Source: DASVXQ01 sp046727955 (GTDB lineage Bacteria; Actinomycetota; CALGFH01). Taken from it: a stretch of 9,815 bases of DNA. The first letter of the stretch is position 1. Each line of letters opens with the position of its first letter. The stretch spans positions 1 through 9,815 of the forward strand of contig JBKPDO010000425.1 in the NCBI GenBank assembly GCA_046727955.1, read 5' to 3'. Positions 1 through 4,989 of the stretch are shown here, piece after piece. The notes beneath the pieces were generated by a model. It had not been told where the DNA came from. It ran no database searches and saw only the letters and a program-made list of their open reading frames with translations. The translations under genes were made by a program, and so were the position numbers.

Positions 1-31
1 TAGACGAGAGACAAGTCTTCTAGCAGCCGAA

Positions 32-226
32 TCAGCCGCCGCGCTGCTCCTCGAGCCACTGGAGCAGCTCATCCCTGCGGTAGCGCACGGCGCCGGCATG
101 GCGGCCACCCAGACGAAACCAGGGTGGCCCGGTGCCCTCGCGCCGCCACCGGATCATGGTCGAGATGCTAACGGTCAGCAGCTCGGCGGCCTCGGCCTCG
201 GTCAGCAGCTCGGGCGTCTCTGGCAT
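32..226 (-). CDS. AlpA/excisionase-like helix-turn-helix protein
   Basis: This 64-residue protein consists of one MerR/AlpA-type helix-turn-helix (HTH_17 class). The stretch LLTEAEAAELLTVSISTMIR (residues 7-26) forms the two helices, and WRREGTGPPWFRLG followed by VRYRRDELLQWL (47-58) matches the usual wing and the closing 'R+..dl..Wl' signature of excisionase-like DNA-binding proteins. Small proteins of this kind act as recombination directionality factors or phage regulators. The start is the ATG at 226; only a weak AGG lies just before it, so translation may begin on a near-leaderless transcript. It diverges from the rightward small genes across a 140-bp gap holding two 10-bp direct repeats that could be its binding sites. 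With two serine recombinases in the window, an excision role is plausible but inferred. A simple transcription regulator is the alternative. Confidence 0.85.
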   Translation of the reverse strand: MPETPELLTEAEAAELLTVSISTMIRWRREGTGPPWFRLGGRHAGAVRYRRDELLQWLEEQRGG

Positions 227-250
227 GCCTGAAGCGTATCAACCGACAGA

Positions 251-270
251 TGCAATCTTCTGCAAACTTC
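251..270. repeat. Two 10-bp direct repeats, possible excisionase/regulator sites
   Basis: TGCAATCTTC and TGCAAACTTC lie head to tail with one mismatch and an exact 10-bp period, so both would face the same side of the helix. They sit between the divergent HTH gene and the rightward promoter. Tandem sites of this size are typical targets of small excisionases. The assignment to the neighbouring HTH protein is inference. Confidence 0.45.
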
Positions 271-280
271 TGACAGGTTG

Positions 281-309
281 TTGACACCTGATAACTGGAG
301 TAGGAAACT
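281..309 (+). promoter_or_regulatory. Candidate promoter for the rightward small genes
   Basis: A consensus -35 box TTGACA (281-286) is followed after 17 nt by GAAACT (304-309), a weak -10. The -35 lies inside a short inverted repeat, CAGGT (274-278) and ACCTG (286-290), which could be an operator. The membrane-peptide gene starts about 58 nt downstream of the -10. Confidence 0.45.
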
Positions 310-366
310 CTAGCCTTTCCCAGGTGGCCATAGGGAGCCGTAAAAGAGCCAAGCGAAGGAATGCCC

Positions 367-465
367 ATGCAGGCTGTTTTCAACGGCGCGCTCTCGATGG
401 CGCTCGCCCTGATCACTGTGACCATCATCGGGTGCGTCTTGGGCCTGATGAACACGCCACGCTAG
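367..465 (+). CDS. Small single-pass membrane peptide
   Basis: This is a 32-residue ORF. A polar start (MQAVFNG) leads into one continuous hydrophobic segment of about 20 residues (ALSMALALITVTIIGCVLGL) and a short polar tail MNTPR, so a single transmembrane helix is predicted. The ATG at 367 is preferred over the in-frame ATG at 361 because AAGGA (356-360) is then 6 nt upstream, an ideal spacing, whereas it would abut the first ATG. It is the first gene after the TTGACA promoter and is followed by a 14-bp hairpin and then the Zn-protein gene. The family is not recognised. Phage-encoded small membrane peptides of this form can be holin-like, toxic or superinfection-related, but nothing here decides between those. 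The ribosome binding site and clear membrane segment support a real gene. Confidence 0.55.
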   Translation: MQAVFNGALSMALALITVTIIGCVLGLMNTPR

Positions 466-489
466 CCACCCTACGAACGCCCCGCGCTC

Positions 490-533
490 GGGCGCGGCGC
501 GGCACCCCCTAACTCCCCCGCCGCGCCGCGCCC
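490..533 (+). other. 14-bp perfect inverted repeat before the Zn-protein gene
   Basis: The arms 490-503 (GGGCGCGGCGCGGC) and 520-533 pair perfectly around a 16-nt pyrimidine-rich loop. The stem begins 24 nt after the membrane-peptide stop and ends just before the AAGGAG of the next gene. No U-run follows. It could partly terminate transcription, protect the mRNA end, or set the expression ratio between the two genes. Confidence 0.6.
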
Positions 534-553
534 CTTGGGGAAGGAGCACGGGA

Positions 554-757
554 ATGGAAGAAGACGACATCCGATGCTGGTCGTGTGGCATCGACTTGAT
601 CGCCCACACACCCGAGGAACAAGCCCAATGCGACAAGCAACCGATCGGTGACGACGTGCTCGTGGTCCACGGCAACGTCTTGGATGCCGAGCTACGGATC
701 GTCCGGCGCGTGCTCGACGTGCTCGGCCAGCTCCGACCGACCGACGTGAAGGGCTGA
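554..757 (+). CDS. Small zinc-binding protein of unknown function
   Basis: This 67-residue acidic protein has an N-terminal CWSCG knuckle (Cys8, Cys11) followed by His18 and Cys26 within IDLIAHTPEEQAQC, a plausible single zinc site. The C-terminal part (LDAELRIVRRVLDVLGQL) is predicted to be one amphipathic helix. AAGGAG lies 7 nt before the ATG, giving a well-supported start. Its stop is separated by one nucleotide from the start of the next gene, so the two are probably translated together. Similar one-knuckle proteins are common in actinobacterial phages and integrative elements, usually without known function. The family is not recognised. Confidence 0.7.
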   Translation: MEEDDIRCWSCGIDLIAHTPEEQAQCDKQPIGDDVLVVHGNVLDAELRIVRRVLDVLGQLRPTDVKG

Positions 758-758
758 C

Positions 759-1055
759 ATGGCCGAGCAGGCCGAGCTGGAGCCGACCGAGCGCGAGGCG
801 GTCGCCGCCCTGCTGGTAGCGGCCCGCGACGCGCTGATGGACCCGCGGCTCGACGCGGCGACCATCTGGTACGGCGTCGGGCTGATCGGCCAGGTGCTCG
901 AGGTCGCGGCCGGCGACGTGCGGCGCGGTGGCCGCGCCAGCTTGCTCGCCGGCGCCGCCGTCCAGCTCGGCGAATACGTCGACCAGGTCGCCGCCGGCCG
1001 GTTGACCGGGCCGTTCAGGACGACCGGAAGCGACGCGGAGGGGGGTGGTCTCTGA
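759..1055 (+). CDS. Helical protein of unknown function
   Basis: This is a 98-residue protein, alanine- and leucine-rich, with predicted helices at about 7-27 (PTEREAVAALLVAARDAL), 31-51 (LDAATIWYGVGLIGQVLEVA) and 60-80. The C-terminus is a disordered GSDAEGGGL. No cysteines, signal peptide or catalytic motif can be seen. The start follows the upstream TGA by one nucleotide with GAAGGG just ahead, so translational coupling to the Zn-binding protein is likely. A strong hairpin 70-120 nt downstream probably ends this transcript. Function unknown. It could be a small partner of the preceding protein. Confidence 0.65.
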   Translation: MAEQAELEPTEREAVAALLVAARDALMDPRLDAATIWYGVGLIGQVLEVAAGDVRRGGRASLLAGAAVQLGEYVDQVAAGRLTGPFRTTGSDAEGGGL

Positions 1056-1127
1056 CAGCAGGCCGGGCCTGAGCACCCCGTAAGAGCCCTCTGCTTGGAA
1101 CACCTCGCTCAGCTCGGCAAAGCCCAT

Positions 1128-1185
1128 CCATACGAGCCCCGGCCGCGTGGGAATCACTGTCCGGCCGGGGCTCCGCCGTGTATGG
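1128..1185 (+). terminator. Strong hairpin ending the rightward small-gene operon
   Basis: The core stem 1134-1145 (GAGCCCCGGCCG) pairs perfectly with 1162-1173 over a 16-nt loop. An outer CCATAC (1128-1133) pairs with GTATGG (1180-1185) across a 6-nt bulge. It lies about 75 nt after the last rightward stop codon. No T-tract follows on either strand, as is usual for intrinsic-like terminators of high-GC bacteria, so termination is likely but not proved. Confidence 0.6.
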
Positions 1186-1580
1186 CGCCGTGCCGGCCGC
1201 TGGGCGGCCCGTGGCGGCCGTCCGCGGCGCAGCGCTCAGCCACGTACCTGATCCGCGTTCTGGGCGCGTAGAGGCGCCACCGCGGCCCTGGTGCTCAGTA
1301 GGAGCGGCCAGGGCGCGCGGTGGCTGATCCGCCGCCGTGCGCCCCACCGGGCGCCGTGGCGGACTGGTCCCGGGTCGGCCGAGGGCTACCGCCAGCAGGC
1401 TGCCTCGAGCGGCACGGGCCTGCCGAAAGATTCCTCCGCGCCGTCCCGGGAACGGGGTGGCGCCGGGCGCAGGCAGGCAGTGAAGGTCCCGCAAAACGTA
1501 GAGAGCGTTGGCCTGCCTTCGGTCCGCGCTCGGTCTGTGTTTCCCGAGCCGCAGATGCCGTGAACGCCCGGCGCCCGCCT
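1186..1580. other. Gene-free, hairpin-rich region (possible structured RNA)
   Basis: No frame here has a ribosome binding site or protein-like composition; the open frames give Arg/Pro/Ala-rich shadows. Serial hairpins are visible: 1195-1200/1204-1209 (6 bp, 3-nt loop), 1276-1324 (about 20 bp), 1332-1336/1358-1362 enclosing 1339-1344/1349-1354, 1395-1404/1411-1423, 1438-1442/1459-1463, and 1528-1533/1544-1549. The last lies about 40-50 nt past the leftward capsid operon and could end it. GC content alone makes hairpins frequent, so only the longest ones carry weight. Confidence 0.4.
1276..1324. other. 20-bp interrupted hairpin
   Basis: GCCACCGCG (1276-1284) pairs with 1316-1324, GCCCTGG (1285-1291) pairs with CCAGGGC (1308-1314), and GCTC (1293-1296) pairs with GAGC (1302-1305). 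Only G1315 is bulged, with a small internal loop and an AGTAG apical loop. This is the longest helix of the gene-free region and is not explained by any gene end. Confidence 0.6.
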
Positions 1581-1805
1581 TCAGACTTCGGCCGGCGCCT
1601 CGGCCTGCGCCTGCTGCTGCCGGTGGTGCGCTAGCGTGTTCAGCAGCTCCTCATCGGTCGCGCTGGCGAGCTGGCGGTACACCCCGCCGGCCTGCGCCAT
1701 GCGGAGCTGGAACATCTCGGCTGGGAAGTCGCGGGCGAGGATGCGGAGCGCGACGAGCTTGGACCAGTCGTCGGTCGCGGCGGCGAGCTGCTCGAAGTCG
1801 ACCAT
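1581..1805 (-). CDS. Small protein downstream of the capsid gene
   Basis: This 74-residue protein is predicted to be almost fully helical (VDFEQLAAATDDWSKLVALR, then FPAEMFQLRMAQAGGVYRQL, then DEELLNTLAHHRQQQAQAEA), with a Gln/Ala-rich C-terminus. AAGGAAAGGAAG lies 4 nt before the ATG, a strong ribosome binding site. It begins 30 nt after the capsid stop and shares a 17-nt leader with the capsid gene, so it is very likely the last gene of the winged-helix/capsid operon. The family is not recognised. Its position and helical character would fit a capsid-associated or scaffold-like small protein, but this is inference from context only. Confidence 0.7.
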   Translation of the reverse strand: MVDFEQLAAATDDWSKLVALRILARDFPAEMFQLRMAQAGGVYRQLASATDEELLNTLAHHRQQQAQAEAPAEV

Positions 1806-1814
1806 GAGTCTTCC

Positions 1815-1831
1815 TTTCCTTGTGGCGCAAC
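1815..1831 (-). repeat. 17-bp leader repeat, copy 1 (before the 74-residue gene)
   Basis: On the minus strand GTTGCGCCACAAGGAAA lies just upstream of the 74-residue gene and carries its Shine-Dalgarno sequence. An identical copy lies before the capsid gene at 3194-3210, at nearly the same distance from the preceding stop. Confidence 0.85.
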
Positions 1832-1835
1832 CAGT

Positions 1836-3185
1836 CTAGGTCGCGCTGTTGATCCCGACCTTGATGGCGTTCGCGTCGTCCGGCGCGCCGTCGAGCCGCT
1901 GGAACCCGAGGTACTCGTATTGGAGTTGGTCGCCGAAGCGCTCGACCAGCTTCAGGATGGTCACGTCGTTCAGCGAGCGCCGGATGATGTAGCCGTGGCC
2001 GAAGTTCCCGAAAAGGATACTCCGCGCGTTCGCCGCGGGCACCGGAATGTCCGGATTCACCATAATTGGGTAGCCGAACGCCATGACCGGCCGGCCCTCG
2101 GTGACGATGGGCGCGAGGCTCGAATCCTTGACCTTCCGCAAGGCTTTCAGGCCGGCGACCGAGGTCATCCACCCCACGTGCGGACCGGGCGTCATGGCGC
2201 CGGGCACCGCCGGACCCGGGTCGTCGAGCGGCTCCAAGTATTCCTGGTCAACCGACCCCATCAGTGTGACCAGGTCGTCGTACGCGTAGGACGTGGTGTT
2301 GCCCACGGCGAAGGTCACGCCGGTCGTCGCATTCGGCACCAGCCCGGTTGGCTGCGCGCCCGCGCCGGTCCCGTTGGTGGCGTGCGCGTTGAACGCGCGG
2401 CCGATCCTTCGGCCGAGCAGAAGCCCGAGGTACTGCGGGAACGCCGGGAAGGTGTCGCTGGCGAGCTGAAATGACACTCTGACCGGTAGGGACGTATACA
2501 TGTATGCGCCCAAGGTCTTGCTGCCGAAGGTGATCGACTGCACCGTCGGCGCAGTGTTCTCCGCCAAAATCGCGCCCGAGTTGCCGGTGTCGTCCGTTGT
2601 GGGCCATTGGAGCGGGTCGCCCGAGTCCAGGTCGACCACGGTCGACGCGCGCAGCATGCTCGAACCACGCTTTAGCCCGACTGTGAGCTTTTGGAGAAAT
2701 CCGGGCGGAACGGTGTAGCCGCCGGCCGCGCCGCTGCCGACGCCCTGGTCGGCGCGGAACTCCTGCTGCCAGTTCCCGACCTGGACCAGGAGGTCCCGGC
2801 CCTCGAAGTTGGCGTCGGCGCCGATCTCGGCCGTCCAGCCGCGCCCGTTGATGGTTGGCGCCTTGAGCCAGCGCTCCCACGCCAGCCGGTACGCCTCGGA
2901 CGAGACAGCGGCCCAACTGTCGCGGTAGTGCTTGCTGGCAGTGGCGGGCCAGGTCCTCGGGTCGGCCGCGTCGCTCTTGCGGCGCGGCTCCTCGCGCTGG
3001 GCCTCGCGCCAGTCCCTCGGCGGGAGCGTTTTCGTGGTCACGGGTATGGCCTTCCTCTCAGGGGCAAGTGGCGTCGGCCACCGGTCCGTGTCGGCCGGCG
3101 GCGGCACGCTGCCGGGATGGCGACGGCGCACGTGGCGCGGGAGATCGCCGACATTGACGAGATTGCAAAGATCGCAGATGGGCAT
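1836..3185 (-). CDS. HK97-fold phage major capsid protein with N-terminal C2H2-like knuckle
   Basis: This 449-residue protein is a phage major capsid protein of the HK97 type. From residue 155 the pattern GGYTVPPGFLQKL is the classic start of the mature domain. LQWPTTDDTGNSGAILAEN (193-210), LPVRVSFQLASDT (233-245), NGTGAGAQPTGLVP (271-284) and GRPVMAFGYPIMV (364-376) follow in the usual order. Residues 49-150 are helical and charged and correspond to a delta/scaffold domain. The first 25 residues hold Cys4, Cys7, His18 and His23, a C2H2-like zinc knuckle unusual for a capsid. The ATG at 3185 has AAGGAAAA 7 nt upstream. An internal GTG at 3041 with GAGGAAGG 8 nt upstream would give a 401-residue capsid without the knuckle. 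A longer open frame upstream of 3185 overlaps the winged-helix gene and is Arg/Pro-rich, so it is not used. No protease, portal or terminase gene is nearby. Confidence 0.93.
   Translation of the reverse strand: MPICDLCNLVNVGDLPRHVRRRHPGSVPPPADTDRWPTPLAPERKAIPVTTKTLPPRDWREAQREEPRRKSDAADPRTWPATASKHYRDSWAAVSSEAYRLAWERWLKAPTINGRGWTAEIGADANFEGRDLLVQVGNWQQEFRADQGVGSGAAGGYTVPPGFLQKLTVGLKRGSSMLRASTVVDLDSGDPLQWPTTDDTGNSGAILAENTAPTVQSITFGSKTLGAYMYTSLPVRVSFQLASDTFPAFPQYLGLLLGRRIGRAFNAHATNGTGAGAQPTGLVPNATTGVTFAVGNTTSYAYDDLVTLMGSVDQEYLEPLDDPGPAVPGAMTPGPHVGWMTSVAGLKALRKVKDSSLAPIVTEGRPVMAFGYPIMVNPDIPVPAANARSILFGNFGHGYIIRRSLNDVTILKLVERFGDQLQYEYLGFQRLDGAPDDANAIKVGINSAT
3039..3057 (-). promoter_or_regulatory. 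Internal translation start of the capsid gene
   Basis: GAGGAAGG (3057-3050) is followed after 8 nt by GTG (3041-3039), in frame with the capsid and at the expected beginning of a standard HK97-type capsid. Either this is the true start and the upstream codons are a leader, or both starts are used to make long and short forms. Confidence 0.6.
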
Positions 3186-3193
3186 GGGCGCGT

Positions 3194-3210
3194 TTTCCTT
3201 GTGGCGCAAC
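3194..3210 (-). repeat. 17-bp leader repeat, copy 2 (before the capsid gene)
   Basis: Identical on the minus strand to 1815-1831 (GTTGCGCCACAAGGAAA), including the Shine-Dalgarno bases. It sits in the 29-nt gap between the winged-helix stop and the capsid ATG. Confidence 0.85.
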
Positions 3211-3214
3211 GGGT

Positions 3215-3481
3215 TCAGCGGACGATGGGCGGCGGTTCGGCCAGGGCGACGCGGCGGCCACCACGCCACCAGTCGGAGCGGCGGATGACGATGTATCCCT
3301 TGCGCTGTAGGGAGCGCAGGGCGCGGCGGAAGCTCACGAGCTGCACCGTGGTCGGCGCCGGGCCGAGCACGCGGCCGGCGATCTCGCGGACGGTCGGGCC
3401 GGCGCCCCACGGGCCGGTGGGGTGGTCTCCCCGCAGCGTTTCGAGGACTGCGCGCTCGATTTTGCCCAAGCCTCGGCTCAT
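3215..3481 (-). CDS. Winged-helix DNA-binding protein
   Basis: This is an 88-residue protein with a winged-helix layout. Helix 1 (GKIERAVLETLRG, 6-18) and a helix-turn-helix (TVREIAGRVLGPAPTTVQLVSFRRALRSLQRKGYI, about 30-64) lead into a basic wing (VIRRSDWWRGGRRVALAE, 65-82). 'RALRSLQRKGYI' is the typical recognition-helix and wing junction. Its start at 3481 is preceded by AGGTAGGA. It is the first gene of a leftward operon with the capsid gene and the 74-residue gene, the gap to the capsid being 29 nt. It may control the operon, possibly through the 14-bp repeats some 200 bp upstream. No enzymatic motif is present. Confidence 0.8.
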   Translation of the reverse strand: MSRGLGKIERAVLETLRGDHPTGPWGAGPTVREIAGRVLGPAPTTVQLVSFRRALRSLQRKGYIVIRRSDWWRGGRRVALAEPPPIVR

Positions 3482-3692
3482 TTGTCCTACCTAAGTGTTT
3501 CGTTTTGAAAAGCGCGGATCGCGTACAGAAGGGCGGGAAGCCTTGAGCGGGTCGCGCAGGCGGGTCGCGCTTGTAGTTTTTGGGTGGCATGCCGGGTCTG
3601 TCCGGCTCGACCGGCCGGCGGCGGCCGGATGGTCGAATGGTCGCGGCGGCCGGTCGCCTGATGGTCGGTCGGCCATGCCGCGGGCTGAGACC
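3482..3692. other. Gene-free upstream region of the capsid operon
   Basis: No credible coding frame is seen. It contains an A/T-rich patch next to the winged-helix start (about 3490-3515), an 11-bp direct repeat GCGGGTCGCGC at 3547-3557 and 3560-3570 (13-bp period), and three scattered ATGGTCG words. The promoter of the leftward operon must lie here or in the repeats beyond, but I cannot place clear -35/-10 boxes. Confidence 0.6.
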
Positions 3693-3775
3693 GCCTGGCT
3701 TCAAACGCCTGGCTTCAAACGCCTGGCTTCAAACGCCTGGCTTCAAACGCCTGGCTTCAAACGCCTGGCTTCAAC
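3693..3775. repeat. 14-bp tandem repeat array, six units
   Basis: Five identical copies of GCCTGGCTTCAAAC (3693-3762) are followed by a 13-nt sixth copy lacking one A (3763-3775). On the minus strand the unit reads GTTTGAAGCCAGGC. The units are contiguous, so this is neither a CRISPR array (no spacers) nor a coding repeat (14 is not a multiple of three and no frame is supported). Candidate roles are an iteron-like origin, a multi-site operator for a neighbouring regulator, or a slippage-prone variable tract. Confidence 0.95.
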
Positions 3776-3792
3776 GGGGGACTTGGCACCGG

Positions 3793-4014
3793 TCAGGCGC
3801 AGGCGCAGGAGATCAGCTGCCCGCCGCAGGTCCCGCAGTCCTCGATGCAGCAGCGCGGATGGTGCACGCCGCCCTCGGTCACGCCGCAGTCGCGGCAGCG
3901 GTCGGGATAGTCGGCGGGCAGGTAGCGCTCGCTGCCGTAGCGCACCACGCCGAGCCGTGGCGTGCAGCTCGGCGCGATCAGCATCTCGCGGCGGCAGGTT
4001 GAGCAGACGGCCAT
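3793..4014 (-). CDS. Cys-rich zinc-ribbon protein of actinobacterial phage type
   Basis: This 73-residue protein has an N-terminal VCSTCRREM knuckle (Cys4, Cys7), a second pair in DRCRDCG (Cys40, Cys43), then GGVHHPRCCIEDCGTCGGQLISCAC (48-72), where His51/His52, Cys55/56, Cys60/63 and Cys70/72 can build one or two more zinc sites. The 'HH..C..E.C..CGGQLISC.C' ending is a pattern I associate with small conserved phage and mobile-element proteins of unknown function. The start at 4014 is chosen because the family begins close to the first knuckle. No good Shine-Dalgarno precedes it, so a leaderless transcript is possible. It diverges from the HicA-like pair, sharing the control region around 4049-4077. 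Confidence 0.72.
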   Translation of the reverse strand: MAVCSTCRREMLIAPSCTPRLGVVRYGSERYLPADYPDRCRDCGVTEGGVHHPRCCIEDCGTCGGQLISCACA

Positions 4015-4048
4015 GATGGCGTCAGTGTGGCATGCGGGCGCGACAGGA

Positions 4049-4077
4049 CTTGCCGATTGACGGCAAGCCCATAGAAT
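4049..4077 (+). promoter_or_regulatory. Promoter with internal operator for the HicA-like pair
   Basis: TTGCCG (4050-4055) and TAGAAT (4072-4077) are separated by 16 nt and form a good promoter. A perfect 7-bp inverted repeat, CTTGCCG (4049-4055) and CGGCAAG (4061-4067) with a 5-nt centre, overlaps the -35 and spacer. This is where an autoregulating antitoxin would bind. The first gene starts about 75 nt downstream. Confidence 0.6.
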
Positions 4078-4151
4078 GCGCGATCTACGGCCATTGGGGG
4101 ATGCACAGCTTTGTCCACAGGGCTTACGCTGGCCAAGAAGGGCTAGTGCCA

Positions 4152-4397
4152 ATGCCACAAGCGCCAGGGAGGCGAAGGCCGAGACACCCGGTTAGGGAAC
4201 TTGAGGCCGTGCTCAAGGAGACGGAGTCGCGGGGCTGGCGAGTCACGAAGAGTCCGCGCGGCTACTTCAAGATCCTCTGCCCGTGTCCCGAGAAGCACAG
4301 GAGATGGGTTCACCTGACGCCCTCCGGGGCCAACTACGAGACAGATCTTCGCCATTGGCTCCGGCGCTGCAACTGCTGGGGGGAGGAGGAGCGATGA
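4152..4397 (+). CDS. HicA-like small basic protein (possible toxin)
   Basis: This 81-residue basic protein has the layout of a HicA/YcfA dsRBD-like fold: helix VRELEAVLKETESRGW (14-29), strand RVTKSPRGYFKILCPC (30-45), strand RRWVHLTPSG (50-59), and helix NYETDLRHWLRRCNCW (61-76). HicA toxins are mRNA interferases with a catalytic His after a Gly in the first strand. Here the matching place reads RGYFK, so that His is absent and activity by the usual mechanism is doubtful. Extra Cys residues (43, 45, 73, 75) are unusual and could bind metal. ATG 4152 is preferred because GAAGGG lies 9 nt upstream; GTG 4146 is possible. The stop overlaps the next start (ATGA). The fold match is inferred from pattern only. 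Confidence 0.6.
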   Translation: MPQAPGRRRPRHPVRELEAVLKETESRGWRVTKSPRGYFKILCPCPEKHRRWVHLTPSGANYETDLRHWLRRCNCWGEEER

Positions 4398-4699
4398 AGG
4401 TGGCCTTCACGACCCACCTGCACGTGACCGGCGCTCCCGAAGACATCGAAGCGTCCCTTGACCGCGTCATGGAGGAACTACTCCGCCTCGGCGCGGAGGA
4501 CTCGGCGATTGGCGGCGCGATGCAGACAGGCGAGGTCGACATCTCGCTGACGGTGGACGCTCCTTCGCCCGAAGACGCCGTGCCCATAGCGATGGCCACG
4601 ATCCGGACTGCGATCCACGCCGCAGAAGGGCACACGCCGGACTGGCCACGCTTCGACGACCGGGCGCTCAAAGCATCGATCGTCGAGGAGGTCGGCTAG
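4394..4699 (+). CDS. Partner protein of the HicA-like gene (possible antitoxin)
   Basis: This 101-residue acidic protein has a predicted beta-alpha-beta-alpha order: strand MKVAFTTHLHVTG, helix EDIEASLDRVMEELLRLG (15-32), strand GEVDISLTVDA (45-55), helix PEDAVPIAMATIRTAIHAA (57-75). A tail (WPRFDDRALKASIVEEVG) follows. The start is fixed by GGGAGGAGGA just upstream and a 4-nt ATGA overlap with the HicA-like gene, implying coupled translation in fixed ratio. An acidic partner after a small basic protein under an operator-bearing promoter fits a toxin-antitoxin arrangement in the HicA-then-HicB order, but I see no HicB signature or DNA-binding domain. Function is inferred from context. Confidence 0.7.
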   Translation: MKVAFTTHLHVTGAPEDIEASLDRVMEELLRLGAEDSAIGGAMQTGEVDISLTVDAPSPEDAVPIAMATIRTAIHAAEGHTPDWPRFDDRALKASIVEEVG

Positions 4700-4989
4700 A
4701 GTTCTGGTCTCAGATGGCGCCTTGGCGGGGCGGTACTGTGATGGCGTGCGGGCGGGAGGGCGCAAAGCCGGGAGAACAGAGTGAACCGTAGGGTTCGAGC
4801 GAGCCTTTGCCCTTCCGCCCGCCTCACGCCGCTTCGGCGAGGTCGTCGGCCTGGTCGGCTCGAGCCGGCGGCGGCCATCGAAAACCGAACTTCAGCAGCA
4901 CGGCGACGACACTGGAGATCATGGCCGGATCTTCAAGCCGTGAGAGCCTGGGTACGTCGTCTCGTGGTTGGTCTTGCGGTTGGTTCATC
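4700..4989. other. Gene-free region
   Basis: The short open frames here have Arg/Pro-rich shadow composition and no convincing start. One perfect 12-bp palindrome, CGGCTCGAGCCG (4856-4867), is visible. No tRNA, terminator with T-run or further repeat is seen. It may hold the end of the HicA-like transcript, or decayed DNA between two modules. Confidence 0.6.

Noticed and set aside
1..31. TAGACGAG at the left edge matches CTCGTCTA at 9675-9682 as a possible attachment-site pair
   Set aside because: The match is only 8 bp and inverted, while integration would leave direct repeats; the window edge is probably arbitrary.
1020..1157. Minus-strand frame from GTG 1157 with protein-like start (LVWMGFAELSEVFQ)
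   Set aside because: It has no ribosome binding site, overlaps the terminator-like hairpin and then runs antisense into the 98-residue gene. At most it is a gene remnant.
1015..1494. 159-residue Arg/Pro/Ala-rich frame on the minus strand in the gene-free region
   Set aside because: Low-complexity composition, no start signal and overlap with several hairpins indicate chance openness in GC-rich DNA.
3186..3704. Upstream extension of the capsid reading frame to about 622 residues
   Set aside because: The added part is Arg/Pro-rich, overlaps the winged-helix gene in another frame, and two good starts with ribosome binding sites exist downstream.
3693..3775. CRISPR array
   Set aside because: The 14-bp units are contiguous with no spacers and too short, and no cas gene is present.
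4856..4867. 12-bp palindrome CGGCTCGAGCCG as an operator
   Set aside because: It is isolated, GC-rich and not near a start codon or promoter; too weak to call.
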